Part shown: piece after piece, positions 44,615-55,788 of the stretch
Layout: every line of letters begins with the position of its first letter
Numbering within the stretch: the first letter of the stretch is position 1
NCBI GenBank assembly: GCA_010015805.1
Contig: ML978143.1
Span: 186,001-250,000, forward strand
DNA: 64,000 nt
Origin: Rhizodiscina lignyota
Lineage: Eukaryota; Ascomycota; Dothideomycetes; Aulographales; Rhizodiscinaceae
Direction: 5' to 3'
The notes under the pieces: model-generated
Databases searched by the model: none
The model's input: the letters and a program-made list of their open reading frames with translations, nothing else
Told to the model about the DNA's origin: nothing
Program-made: the position numbers and the translations under genes

Positions 44615-45766
44615 ATGGAAGCCCTCAAACGATTCAGCAGCAAGCTCCGTCGTCGGTCTCACGTCCCTTCGAAGCCTTCACATCTCGATGAAAAACAGCC
44701 GCCCGAGTCCACCCCCGCGCCTACTCGTTCCGAATCCAGCTTAAGTGCTCGCCCGAAGCCTCTCAGAACTGTAACATTCCCGAAGATTGCAGAATATGAT
44801 CAGTACCTTCTCCCAGACCAAGGCTGGGCGCCAATAACATTCCCTCCGAATGACCCGGTACAAGAATCGCTCAAGATGCTCTTCCGCTCCAGCAAGACAT
44901 TCTTCGACCTGCCGTTGGAAGAGAAAGACAAATACAAGACGAGTTTCGGCAGTGAGGAGGGATGGTCTAAAGTCGAGGGCGAGAAGGAGATGATCACGCT
45001 TCGAACCATCGACAATACACCAGAACAGCTTAAGGAGGCGGCAGAGAGGTGCTGGTCCTTGGCTGGACGATATGTCAATGAATTACTGGAATGTGTTGCC
45101 ACGAGCCTAGACTTGCCGGAGGAGGCGCTCTGCAAGTTCTCAACGCCATGCCTCAGCCTGGACGACGTGAAGAGAGCGACAATGTTGCGCCTCTTCCGCT
45201 ACGAAGTGCACGAGGACAAGGTCGTGGCAGAAGCGCATAATGACTTGGGTTTGTTGTCGCTCGTCATGAGCGATACTCCTGGGCTGGAGGTTTGGGACCG
45301 ATCGGTACAAGGCTGGTGCGATTTGGAGCGGCAATGTGGAAAGCCCATCGTCATGAGTGGACGACAGCTCCAGCGGCTAAGCAACGGTCACTACGGACCA
45401 GGTGGTCACCTCGTGCGCTCCTATGGCCAGAGTGCATGGACTGAGACGCGCAATCCATTGGCTATTGACGGTGTCTCCAATCCGAGGTACAGATACAGCA
45501 TTGTGTTCATTTTGAGAGCGCATTGGCCTGTGCCAATTGACTCAGATGAGCTCTCGAGCGAAGTCACTGGCAAATTCACAACTCCCATGAAAGCGATCAC
45601 AGCCAAGGATCTGTTCTTTCAAATCAAGAAGAATCACTACAACATTAATGCAAATCTAGAAGACCGGAATGAACAGCGAAAAAACATTGATTCGTTGAAA
45701 AAGGCGCAACAAGAAAGAGGAGAGGCCAATGAGCAGCCAGAGTTGCAAATAGAAGCTAGTGGGTAG
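44615..45766 (+). CDS. 2-oxoglutarate/Fe(II) dioxygenase-like (isopenicillin N synthase family)
   Basis: A single exon of 383 residues. After a basic, Ser/Pro-rich start, the DIOX_N-like region reads KMLFRSSKTFFDLPLEEKDKY. The oxygenase core gives AEAHNDLGLLSLV (H-x-D iron ligands), then GRQLQRLSNGHYGPGGHLV (distal histidine) and RYSIVFIL (arginine for 2-oxoglutarate). The facial triad therefore looks complete. The family hydroxylates or desaturates small molecules; fungal members lacking a cluster are mostly uncharacterised. The C-terminal 50 residues form a charged coiled coil (EDRNEQRKNIDSLKKAQQER), unusual for the family. No targeting signal is clear. Confidence 0.85.
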   Translation: MEALKRFSSKLRRRSHVPSKPSHLDEKQPPESTPAPTRSESSLSARPKPLRTVTFPKIAEYDQYLLPDQGWAPITFPPNDPVQESLKMLFRSSKTFFDLPLEEKDKYKTSFGSEEGWSKVEGEKEMITLRTIDNTPEQLKEAAERCWSLAGRYVNELLECVATSLDLPEEALCKFSTPCLSLDDVKRATMLRLFRYEVHEDKVVAEAHNDLGLLSLVMSDTPGLEVWDRSVQGWCDLERQCGKPIVMSGRQLQRLSNGHYGPGGHLVRSYGQSAWTETRNPLAIDGVSNPRYRYSIVFILRAHWPVPIDSDELSSEVTGKFTTPMKAITAKDLFFQIKKNHYNINANLEDRNEQRKNIDSLKKAQQERGEANEQPELQIEASG

Positions 45767-45837
45767 GATATACAACGTTGCTGCCCGCGTGTCTCGCCCT
45801 CATCATCATTTTATTTCAACGGTGAATTTTCCCATCC

Positions 45838-45844
45838 TATAAAG
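45838..45844 (+). promoter_or_regulatory. TATA box
   Basis: TATAAAG lies 116 bp upstream of the ATG at 45960, followed by a pyrimidine-rich leader. Confidence 0.45.
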
Positions 45845-45885
45845 CCTTCCCCTTTCCTTGTCCTCCAACCTTCTTCAACACTGCA

Positions 45886-46050
45886 CTCAGAAACGCTCAG
45901 AACCATTACCCTCAGAAACATCACATCACCTTCAGAACCATCGCACTCAGAATCTCATCATGAGCATCATGAGCATTTGTAAGCATCACAACCAGAAGCA
46001 CGGCACTCGGAAGCATCGCACCCATAAACGTGGCATTCAGAAGTTCCCCA
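45886..46050 (+). repeat. Degenerate CTCAGAA/AGCAT repeats across a start codon
   Basis: CTCAGAA or close variants recur about every 13-17 bp, then GCATCA-type units continue past the ATG at 45960 into the first 30 codons. Confidence 0.55.
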
Positions 46051-47162
46051 TGAGCCTCACTCTCAAACGCCGTCTGAGAGTCCCTGCACCATTCGGGAGA
46101 GATGAAGAAGGCTATGCCATCTTCGGACCTATCCGTAGGCCTCCAATAATCCACCGACCGAGTGACTACTTTACTCAGGCGGCCGAACACCGCATGGCTC
46201 GCTATGAAACGCACTATCCTCGCCTCTGTAAATGGAAGTTGTCTCTATCAACAAATCCTCAAACGCGAAGCAGGCTCTTCACGAAGCTCCCTCCAGAAAT
46301 CCGACTCATGATTTACGAATATGCGCTTTGCCAGCCGGACGGCATTCCACTCTGGCGTGGACCTTCATCTGCGAACGTTGAAAAACGTCAAAACCCAAAC
46401 GTCTACTATAAAAGGAGACACGAGAACCATTTACAGAGAGCGAAGAGCTACGAGCAAATGAGCCAAGACGTCGGTTCCATTCTCTGCACCTGCAAGCGCC
46501 TTTACATGGAAGCAAGAGATCTATTATTCACGACAAACACATTCAAGGTTCTCTTTCTCATGGGAGGTGATGAAAATCACATCTCACGACCTCTTCGAAA
46601 GATTGCCCCACTAATACAACATTTGGAGATCGAATTGAGTCCCGATGTCTATTGCACCTGGCATTTGGACGGGAACTCCATGCTTATGGAACTCTGCAGA
46701 CTCATCGACGACTTCCATTACGGCGAGATGCTTCGTTCGCTGAGAATATATATTAATTGCAATGAGAAGCAACTCGGGCAAACAAAGTCAGCATTCGGCA
46801 TAAGTTGCTTAAGAGCATGGATCGCAGGGACTAAGGCGTGCCTGAAGCAATTGAGCAACTTCCACGTCGCAGGATCCGTCCTCGTTGGGGATAACTTTTC
46901 CGAATTGCTCTCGTTCCCTGACCTCGGATGCACCCAGGGGCAAATCGACGATTTCAAATTGGAGGACGTGCAAGCTGCTATACGGAACAAAATGCCTCTG
47001 ACAGTCCCACCATCGGACTTTGAAGAGAGACAACGACAATACACGAAGGGTAACTTTAGTATGCACTATCTTGGTTTTCCAGTCTACCGCCTAGGCCCTG
47101 TCCAAGAGTGGTACGACGGCACTTGGGATGTTGTAGACAGTAAGACTCAAATTTTTGGATAG
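45960..47162 (+). CDS. 2EXR/F-box-like fungal protein
   Basis: A single exon of 400 residues from the first ATG of the frame; a start at the later Met before SLTLKRRLRV is also possible. The first 30 codons lie in a degenerate repeat and encode a His/Lys-rich tract. The recognisable domain begins LFTKLPPEIRLMIYEYAL and continues with ILCTCKRLYMEARDLLF. This is the 2EXR/F-box-like pattern very common in Pezizomycotina proteins of unknown role. The central part (IAPLIQHLEIEL, MLRSLRIYINC) is leucine-rich like an LRR. A role in protein-protein interaction is inferred only. A TATAAAG box and CT-rich leader lie just upstream. Confidence 0.75.
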   Translation: MSIMSICKHHNQKHGTRKHRTHKRGIQKFPMSLTLKRRLRVPAPFGRDEEGYAIFGPIRRPPIIHRPSDYFTQAAEHRMARYETHYPRLCKWKLSLSTNPQTRSRLFTKLPPEIRLMIYEYALCQPDGIPLWRGPSSANVEKRQNPNVYYKRRHENHLQRAKSYEQMSQDVGSILCTCKRLYMEARDLLFTTNTFKVLFLMGGDENHISRPLRKIAPLIQHLEIELSPDVYCTWHLDGNSMLMELCRLIDDFHYGEMLRSLRIYINCNEKQLGQTKSAFGISCLRAWIAGTKACLKQLSNFHVAGSVLVGDNFSELLSFPDLGCTQGQIDDFKLEDVQAAIRNKMPLTVPPSDFEERQRQYTKGNFSMHYLGFPVYRLGPVQEWYDGTWDVVDSKTQIFG

Positions 47163-48318
47163 GGGAATATTCCTAGCGCGTCTTTCAGGAATTCAGACGT
47201 CGTTCGCACACGCTGGAGAGCAAATCTTGACTCTGAGTAATCTTCAGAAATGTATTGCTTCTGGGCGCCATCTCCTGTTCAAAAATCGTATTCATGGCTG
47301 TGATTGAAGTGATATTCCGAATAAATGTTCTAATTAATGACGGACTCGATAGAGGTAAAGCGAGCGATTCTAGCGTGTCCAACTCGACAAACCGCCATGC
47401 TACCTCCTAGAGATTATAGATAGCGGAATGTCTGTTCATGAGACTGATGTTTGAACCTTGGATAGGGCAAACGGAAAATCTAACACTCACCTCGGCAATC
47501 TCTTCGTCGCCTGTCATGCACCGCGTCGCCCACGGAGTCGTCATCGCTGGTCGTGGTAGCGTATTTAGGCGTTGTGCGGACATCGCTGGTCCCGCATAGG
47601 TCGCCGTACCACAGAGTTTGTTCCTCATCAAATAGTCCACTAGTATACGTGGTGACCTAGCGTAAGTTTCTTAGTATATTGCTGAGGAAGGGTTTTATAA
47701 ATACGGTGTCCTGCTAGGTGGCGCCTGGGGCCACGAGAAGCCGCCGATGTATCCGTTCACCTTGAAATGTGCCTTCGGTGGTGGAGCTGTCGCCATCCCA
47801 GCATAGCTGTTACACTGAGTGTCAGAGTAGTAGTTGATTGGGATGCGACTGACGCCAACGCAGGAGAGAATCACGGTAAGGCGGAGGCGAGCACGACTGG
47901 AGACCTTCTCGCAAAGAGTCAACGCTTTCAGTCGCTTGAACGATACCACGAGGGCTGAATGGAAGTCTCGTGTTGGCTAGAGTCTTTGCAGTGGGCTGAT
48001 ATTGCTTCTTTCCGCCGCATTATGTATACTTTCGTACTGTCTCTGTCCAAACTTCCGCCTGATGACAGGCAACCCAGCAAATTCCCACGATTATTCCCCA
48101 AGTGACAAGCTAGAGCCACCGTGTGCGGATATCGCGTGCCGCACAATAAAGTACACAAAGCACCTGTCCCAATTTTTGCCCTTGCGGTAGACCCAGAAAG
48201 AAGAACCTCTTGTTTCGTTGCGAAACGAAACCCCAAATGCGAGTCAAAATACACACAAGAAGTCCTCCGCAAAACCACTCTTCGTCTGCTCATAGTATCT
48301 ATTCGGCGTTACTCTTGC
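47163..48318. other. Intergenic region between convergent genes
   Basis: 1.16 kb; only short frames without domains. No tRNA, repeat or other feature recognised. Confidence 0.5.
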
Positions 48319-51300
48319 CTACCGCCTCGCCATCGCTGCAGCAATCGCAGCATCCAGCCCCACTACCCTCAAGCTCTTTCCCCTCTTCATGTTGTCTCCA
48401 CCGTTCGCCCCCGTTCCCGCAGCAGCCATCGCAGCATTAAGGCCCGCCGTACCCGTCATGGCGCTCCACTTCGAATCATCCCAGTGCCTAAAGCACGCCT
48501 TCATATCACGTGGCGCTCCCTCGACTACGACCGTGCTCACGGGGACGAACGGCCTATCTTCCATCGAGGCGGCGAGGATACCATAGTCCTGCGCGAAGAG
48601 CAGGGCGGTGGTGAACGCGGCGGGGAAGTTGCGGGAGGAGGGGGTGAGGATTCTGGTTTTGGTATGTCAGGAAAGCTCTACGGTCGTAGGAGACGGGAGC
48701 GTGTTGTAGCGTTTTATGTGGGAGCACAAATAAAGATGGAAAGAGGAAGGATTAGGGGGTGGTGAGACGGGATAGGAGGCGTGAGAGGGAAGGGAAGGCG
48801 TGACATACATATATATCTCAAAGAACGCATCCAACACAAACACTCCCTCCACGCCCTCGACGTCCGTCTGCGCATACGGCGCAACCTCCGTGACCTTCGG
48901 CGGGCTCGATGGCGCCGCAGCTGCGCCGGCACTAAGTGGCGTCTTTGGTGTCTGCGGAGGAGAAGATGAGCGATCCGAGCTGCCAGTCGCACTAGTCGCC
49001 GACCACGACGGCCGCCGCCCCATGAACGGCGGCCAGAGCGAGCTCACCTGGAAGCCTCCCAGCGACAGAGATGCCGCCGGTTTGGCGTCGTTAGAAATCT
49101 TAAACAGTCTGGTGCGATAGCGCTCGCAGCTCGCCTTGCGGGCCCAGTGGTCCGCACTGGCGAAGATCTTCTTCGGCCCCCTTTCCGGCTGCGGGAAGAG
49201 GTCGATGAAAGACTGCGGCTCCTTGCCCTCGGCGACTTCGGCGACGTCCGGGCTGAGCCCGATGTCCATTGCGATAAGGCGTGCGCAGCCAACTTCTTCG
49301 GCAGTGCAACCGACGCCCTTCCAGAGGTTGAGCTTCCCACCTGCGAAGACGAGGAAGGGGAAGCCGGAGCAGAAGCTGCGGAGAGAGAAGTCGACTTCGT
49401 CGAAGGCAATATGGCCGACGTGTTTTCGGCCGCAGAGCATGAATTTTTGCGAGGGGTTTGGCTGGCTGTGTGAACCACGGCGGGTGACGACGATGCCGCC
49501 GAGAGCTTGGAAGAAGGCTGGACTCTCCTTGCCTTGTTGTACAATGTCCAGCTTTGCACTATTGTCCTTTGCGACTCGGCGGCCGAATAGTTGGGCGTCT
49601 TCGGCCGCAGAAGGGGAGACATTTGAGCCTGTCCACAAATAGACTTCCGTTGCCTTGCTGCCATTTGCGCGCTCGAATGAATGGCTGATGATGTACATTG
49701 AATCCTCGAATAGAATGTATTCCTCATTCGGCGGTAAGCTGATCATCTTACCGTCGCTTGAGATCTCATGTATCTGTTTGCGAGTTGTCCGAATCTTGCT
49801 GGTATCCAGCGGATATTCCTTCAACAGCGCCTGTGTATCGATGTCCACACTGGTCGGCATGACAGGTGTCTCGGTGAAGAAGTCAGAGAACAGCTTTGTA
49901 GCTTCGGAAGTCTGAGGAACAGGTGATTCAGGAAGTGGTTTTAGAGTGATGCTGTTTCGTGACCTCTTGGAAGTATCTGGTTGAGGACTTGTTGGGTTGC
50001 GTCCGCCAGATACCATTGGTGACTTCGGTCGACTGCTCGACTTGGGTAGCAGCCCAGCACTTGAGGGAGGTGATATGGGTAACTGGCTACGATGTTGCGG
50101 TTCTTCCGTCTTCTTGATAATTGGAACACCTGTCTTTTCCTGTCGAGGCTCCACCACTGCTGTCCTCTTTGGCGACTCGAATGGAGCACCAAGACCAGCT
50201 TCTCGCATCGCATCCTCCTCGTCATTCTTCGTAGGCAGCTTTATAGGCGAGCTAGGTCCCGATGTCGACGTTGGGGAGTTTGCCGGTTTGCCCCAAAGCG
50301 AAGCTGCACTCTTCACAGACACGCTCGGCTCTATCTTTTCCGGTGAGCCTGGCCGGGACTGTGGCTTTGTGGGACTGGGGACACTGGTCTTCTGCAGGTC
50401 ATTGATGGTCGGGGATTTGGTCAATGTTGAAGTGTTTGGCAGTGGGTTGACCTTATTTGCAATTTGACTTGCAAAGACGCCTGTTCCGGTTTTCGGAATT
50501 GGAGCTGGCTTTGGCACATTTTGAGCTGGAATCACTGGTACATCCTTCGCATCTTCGGATGGAGTTACATCCCTAGATGAAGTGGGGATTGATGGAAGTT
50601 GCCTCGGAGAGCCACTGGGCTGACCACCAACTCGACGAGCTATTTGATCTGCGAAGGATGCAGTGCCTCCCTTTGAAATTGAAGAATACGGCTTCTTCGG
50701 CTCCTCCACCGGCGGCTCATTTAGAGTAACTGGCTCAACCTTTGCTGGCTCAGCCTTTGCTGGCTCAGGAGTTCTACCGGCGGCAGGCAAGGCTTTAGAA
50801 AACTGCAACGGCTTCGGCTTCTCGATCCTCTCAGGCGACGGCTCTTCAGTTGTGATAGCATTGACAGAATCTTGGTTACCTCGAAGTGGCGACGCTCTGA
50901 TGTCGTTTTGTGCATCGCCGAAACCAAAGTCAAAGCCACCAAGGCTCACATCCGGAGTTTGCAATGTCACCTTTGGTGGTTCGTCGCTTCCAAGCACCAA
51001 CTCTTCTTTAACAAGAGATATCGATCTGGGAGCTACCTCTTTCGGCTTCTCTTGCACTGGCTCTGCCCTGGGCTGTGCCTCAGTCTTGCCGGGTGCTCGT
51101 CGCTTTGGTCCCCTCGCTCGAGCTTTGGTCATATGCGTCAGCGGCTCTCCTTCTTTCGGCGGTTCAGATGAAGTGTTTCGGGCAGTGGAGAAAGTTGATG
51201 CATTGTCGGTGGAGGCATTGCTCTTAGCACCGCCTGCAGGAGGAGGTCCGCGAGCTAACATGCCCACCAGGCCAGGATTGAATCGTTCTGCGAGCTTGCT

Positions 51301-53626
51301 CGATACGCCACTTCTCAATGGATTCAAAGCAGGTGATTGTGAAGGTGTAGAAGAACTCTGTAAAGGAGCTGGTTTTGGAGTTGAAGGTTGTGAGAGACCT
51401 TCATTTGCCCTTGCAGGGCCCGATTCGCGCAGTCCGGAAGGTGTACGATCGTGCAGAGACGATGAAGGTTTACTCCACGTTGCTGGACTCGTGCGTGCTG
51501 CGAAGGGATATTCAGAGGGTCCGTCAGTGGTTGAAGGCTTCGGCTTATCAACCACCGGTGGCTTCTCGGTCATTCTCCTTCTCGCAGCCAGAGCCTCAGG
51601 GACGTCCGTCTTCTTCTCTGGCAGAGGTGGAGAAGCAGGTTTATCATCTGTTTCTTCAGCTTCCTTTTTCACGCGCATAGCCTCCTTTTGTTTCATGATG
51701 CTCTCCTTAAGCTCATCTCGCTTCACGCGTGGTGCCGGACCGCCGGTGATGTTCAGAGCAGCCTTTCCCCGCGTGATATTGGCCTTGAACATATCTGGAG
51801 CGACATAATTCTTCGTCTCTGTCCGGCGCAGTTTGCCCAGGGCGTTCTTGAACTCTGGCTCCGTATTTGATGTGTTGTCATCGGAGGTTTGTCTAGTCCG
51901 AAGGGTGGCGCGGAAGTCTGTCTTGGGCGGCGTTTGCGGTTTTGGTTTGATTTCGGGAGGAGGGCTCTTGGCTTTGGTCGAGATGGATGATACTGTAGAG
52001 GTAGATGTACGACTGAGATCTTTAGTCGGATTCGACTCTGTTCGCTCTAGAGTAGGAGTAGGCTCTGGCGATGTCGACACCTCTTTTGAGGCTTCAGGGG
52101 CGACCTCCGCAGTTGGTGAAGTAGCAGCACTCTTCGTTGGGCTTGTAGAAGGCTTCTCCATAGCAGAGATATCAACAGAGCTCCGATTAGACCGCTGCTG
52201 CTTTGCTTTGTTCAGCTCTGCCATCCAACTTGGCTGATTTGAAACCTTTGGTTTCGGCGACTCCGGCTTGTTGATTGCACTCTCCAACCAACTCGATTTT
52301 GTTGGGCTCCAACGCTTCGAAGGACTTGGAGGAGTGGCCGCGTCGGTATTGCCATCAAAATCGGATCGCAATGATAGCGTCGACTTGGACCGAGTGTGTG
52401 AGGGTAGTGCTGGTTTCACAAAGACATCCGGTGGTGCTGCATCGACATCTGGAGTGATCGTTTGATTGCTGTAACTCGAGGTTGGACGCGAACCTGCTTC
52501 CTGAGAGCCCTCGCGGCTTAGAGAAGAGCCAGACGCATTGTCCAGACGTGGCATGCTGGAGGAACCAGACGCTCCTCCCTTTGCTCCAGCGTGTGAATTC
52601 TGTCTGCTCAATCCTTGGGCTGCTTGCGCACTCCATCTCTTGTTGACACTATCTGAACGCTTCATCATTGCGCTTTGTACGAAGCCACCTGCTCCCTTTG
52701 TAGGTGATGGGGGCCTCATGGGAGTTGCATTGTCAGGTGTGGATGGGCTAAGTTGTTTCGGAGGATCGAGTGGTTTTTCAGCAGTGCTATATGCCGAGCT
52801 GGAAGTTGCCGTAGAGAACCGATTGCTCCACGATGTGCTTTCGCGTACCGAGCTGCCCCGAGAAGGAGAGCTAGACCGCAGACTATCCGGTGGAGGGCTC
52901 GTGGCACCTTCTACGGGTGAAGATGCAGATTCAGCACGCGACATACCGGGCAGACCAAATCTACGTGGTGCCTCTCCATCTACTACTGGGTCCTCCTGAT
53001 TCCGTCTGTATGCTGCTGATCCAGTCCCCCTATCTGCCGTCTGTTTGAACCATGATGGATCTTTCGAGCCGAGAGATTGAGCGATCTGAGTGCGTGTAGG
53101 CTCTGCTGTCTCCTCCGATGCTCTGCTCCCAACCCCGGAAAACGGCCTTCGTCCACCAGACGAGCCTGGCCTCTGCTGCCATGAAAGCGTTCCTGACCGT
53201 GCCAATGCCGAAGCTGACTTTGTCGGCGATTCCGGTCTCGACGGTTCGGGTGCACTTGTGAGCTTGGTCATCGTCTCTCCAATCGCGTCTGCACGAGGTG
53301 CACTTGGTGAGAGAGCCTCCATCGCCGCGTTGCTGTCAAGGTCGAGAGTCTTCGTCGCGGTGGAAGGTGGGGTGGCAGTCTTTTCCGGACTCAATGAACG
53401 CGCGCGCTCTGGACGTACACTAGTCAGCACTATATGGACGCGGTTGAAAACAACGCGTCCGGGTCTTACCAGCTCTCCGTGCAGCGCGTTCACTTCGGCC
53501 TTTCTCGATGTCGGCCTCAATGGACGAGAGCCTCAGCGCATCCTCCTGCTCATGCTTCTCGCTCAATTCCCGGATGCGCTTCACGAAGGCCGACGGGTCC
53601 AAGTCGTCTTGCGGACTGGCCGACAT
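48319..53626 (-). CDS. DUF4045 / gelsolin-repeat (villin-like) protein
   Basis: Exons 53626-53470, 53429-48809 and 48652-48319 join in phase to give 1703 residues. The N-terminal two thirds are disordered, rich in Ser, Pro, Thr and Lys, with many SPTKS-type phosphosite-like motifs. This matches the DUF4045 region of fungal gelsolin-like proteins. The last 500 residues hold gelsolin-like repeats. Markers are EEYILFEDSMYIISHSF, ATEVYLWTGSNVSP, LDIVQQGKESPAFFQALGG, and the final GVFVLDAFFEIYI, which crosses the last intron into LLFAQDYGILAASMEDRPF. Such domains bind actin and calcium, so a cytoskeletal role is likely but not shown. The acceptor of intron 1 (ATATAG at 53430) was chosen over a nearer one because only it keeps frame. 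Confidence 0.88.
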
Positions 53627-54233
53627 GTCAAAACAAAACTTGGAATCTCACGCGCAGCGGACTCCTGGGCACAGCATGTGTGGATTGGGATTTGCAGGTG
53701 TGGTGTGAAGGGTGCAGTCGAGCGCCCTGGAAAAGCGGGATCCCCTGTTGCTCAAAAGCTTGACATGGTGCAGGCGCTGGGGCATTCCTACACCTATTTT
53801 GGGACGCTCAACACAACCAATATTTAGATTTCACGAATTACTTGGTGGTCGTGTCTAATCTGTTCTATCCTATTGCTCGTCTAAGCCTCGGGTTCTACTA
53901 TTTTTCCTATCCATGTCGGTGTCGAACGACGCGCTTTGTCTATCCGCTCGCGTGTCTTCCACGAGTGCTCGACCGGAATGAGTGTCAGTGTGAGACTAAG
54001 CCGCTTTGGGCGTGAGAACTTGTGACGCGTGTTTGAGAAGCCACAGTCCGATTCCCGAAGGTGTTTCGGCGGTCGATCAAGCACAGACGCCTTGCGGCAT
54101 CGAGCTCGAGGAGAGGGACTGCCGGACTGCTTGAAATCGTCGTGCAGAATTATGTACCTGCATGAGCAACGATGGACTGAAGAAAAGCTGGTACCGACGC
54201 GTCTCAAGCGCGTTTATATATGGAGAGGGCGCA
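53627..54233. other. Intergenic region gelsolin gene - ARL2
   Basis: 3' flank of ARL2 and promoter of the gelsolin-repeat gene. No other feature. Confidence 0.5.
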
Positions 54234-55101
54234 TTAGAACAGAAACAAACGGTTCTTTGCGTCCTCAACAACCCACGCTAGGCCTTCCTGCAGATTGAGT
54301 CCCGTCATAGCCGAACAGGACATGATCTTCCAAAGATGTGTCTTGATGTTGTCCAATTGCAGTGCCTCAGGCAGACGTTAGATCTGCACTGCTCGCGGAC
54401 ATTGAGAGTGCTGTGGCTCAGCTCACCTTGCGGACTTCGTCCTCGCTCATCGCCCCTGAGACGTCGCTTTTGTTTTTGAACACCAGCAGACTAGCCCCCG
54501 AAAGCCTCTATGCACCTGTCAGCATTTAATATGTAGATTCGGAACAGCGATGATTGTTGTACTTCTTCCAATAAAAGTGAGCCGAGCTCTTGGCGGCAGT
54601 CGTCCATCCGTTCTCTGTCCGTGGAGTCGACCACCCATATCAACTGTGGAAGTGAGCAAATGCGTCTACAACGAGTGGCTAGATTCGTACTGTGTCAGTA
54701 CGCTCAAAGTAATTCTTCCAATATGTGCGTAACGTCTTCTGGCCCCCGACATCCCCTGACAAGAGAGAATTAGGCATTGATAAAGTTTAGTGCAATCGGG
54801 CATAGTACAGATATTCAGCTTATACCTGAGGCCATCAGTATCAGTGGCGCAAGAAGACAGTGTATTCGGCCTTACCCTTCATAATCAATTGTCTTGATGA
54901 TGAAGCCGAGGGTAGGACTGACGGTGTGGACGTCTTCGCCCATAATGCGCTTCACGATCGTCGTCTTTCCAGCATTATCAAGGCCTCTTTAACCGCTGCA
55001 TAAGTATGAAGAGCGTTAAAATTCGTGCAGGGTGTTACTCACAGCATCAAAATCCTCATCTCCTTGTCCTTCAGTCTCGCTTTGCGCAGGATCGACAGCA
55101 T
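54234..55101 (-). CDS. ARL2: ARF-like small GTPase, ARL2 (Alp41/Cin4) type
   Basis: Seven exons on the minus strand (55101-55043, 54986-54876, 54825-54809, 54755-54691, 54643-54563, 54507-54427, 54365-54234) join in phase to give 181 residues, the family's normal length. Exon 3 is a 17 nt microexon. GTPase motifs: GLDNAGKT (residues 21-28), SPTLGF switch 1, WDVGGQ switch 2, NKSD and CSAMTG. The N-terminus [19 protein letters not shown] and [16 protein letters not shown] are typical of ARL2. Its role is tubulin folding with cofactors D and E. Residue 2 is Leu, not Gly, so it cannot be N-myristoylated. The gene was assembled by matching each short exon to the family order and phase; every exon is short, which makes it easy to miss. 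Confidence 0.93.
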
Positions 55102-55788
55102 GTCGGCGTTGGGTGAAGGAGAGAGCGTGCCTTCACTGCCTTCTGGATGCGGAAAACCCTTGGCGCATGAGATGCTACGCAAGCGAGCAGTCACCACCCT
55201 CCCACAATAAGCTGCCACTCCTCAATAGAACAATAGTAGCATGCGACAATAGCAATTTCTGACTGGCCATCCGAATTTGGTTGCAGCTCTCCGCGTTGCT
55301 CTCTTTTACTTCTACAATACACCTCCTTTCTTCCTTCTTCCCAGAAGTACACCCTCTCACTTACCTCTACCTCTCCACCCTGTGCTCTTTCATCAACCCT
55401 CCAAGTACCCTTCACAACCCTCTCCACCCTTCACATCCAACTCCTGGCCATTCAGGCCCTCAGAGGTTGAAAGTGCGATGCTAATTGCGTTCATCACACG
55501 GGCGCCGTCTTGACGACGTGAGTCTACTTGGTGATCACACTCTTATTCTCATCCATCTCATGTTAACCAATGGAGCAGTCAGCCTCATCAACACCGACTT
55601 CTCTGGTCAGCCTGTGATCGCGTCCAGCTTTGCTTCGCCAAGCAGCATTCGACTCATCACTTGACTTTCTTCGCTTAAGAATAGCTGCAACTTCACGGCT
55701 TCTCGATCACTTCAATTCCGGCGCGACAGGATCGCACCGCGTACACCCAAGGCTTTGCAGTCACATCTCAAAAAGTGGACACGTCGAC
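55102..55788. promoter_or_regulatory. Divergent promoter ARL2 / GNAT gene
   Basis: 687 bp between divergent start codons with long pyrimidine-rich tracts (55310-55440). A transcribed leader or 5' UTR intron of the GNAT gene is plausible; no gene seen. Confidence 0.4.

Noticed and set aside
50663-51808. 381-codon plus-strand open frame
   Set aside because: It lies antisense within the gelsolin-repeat gene, has no ATG-linked domain and reflects the Ser/Pro-rich codon pattern of the real gene.
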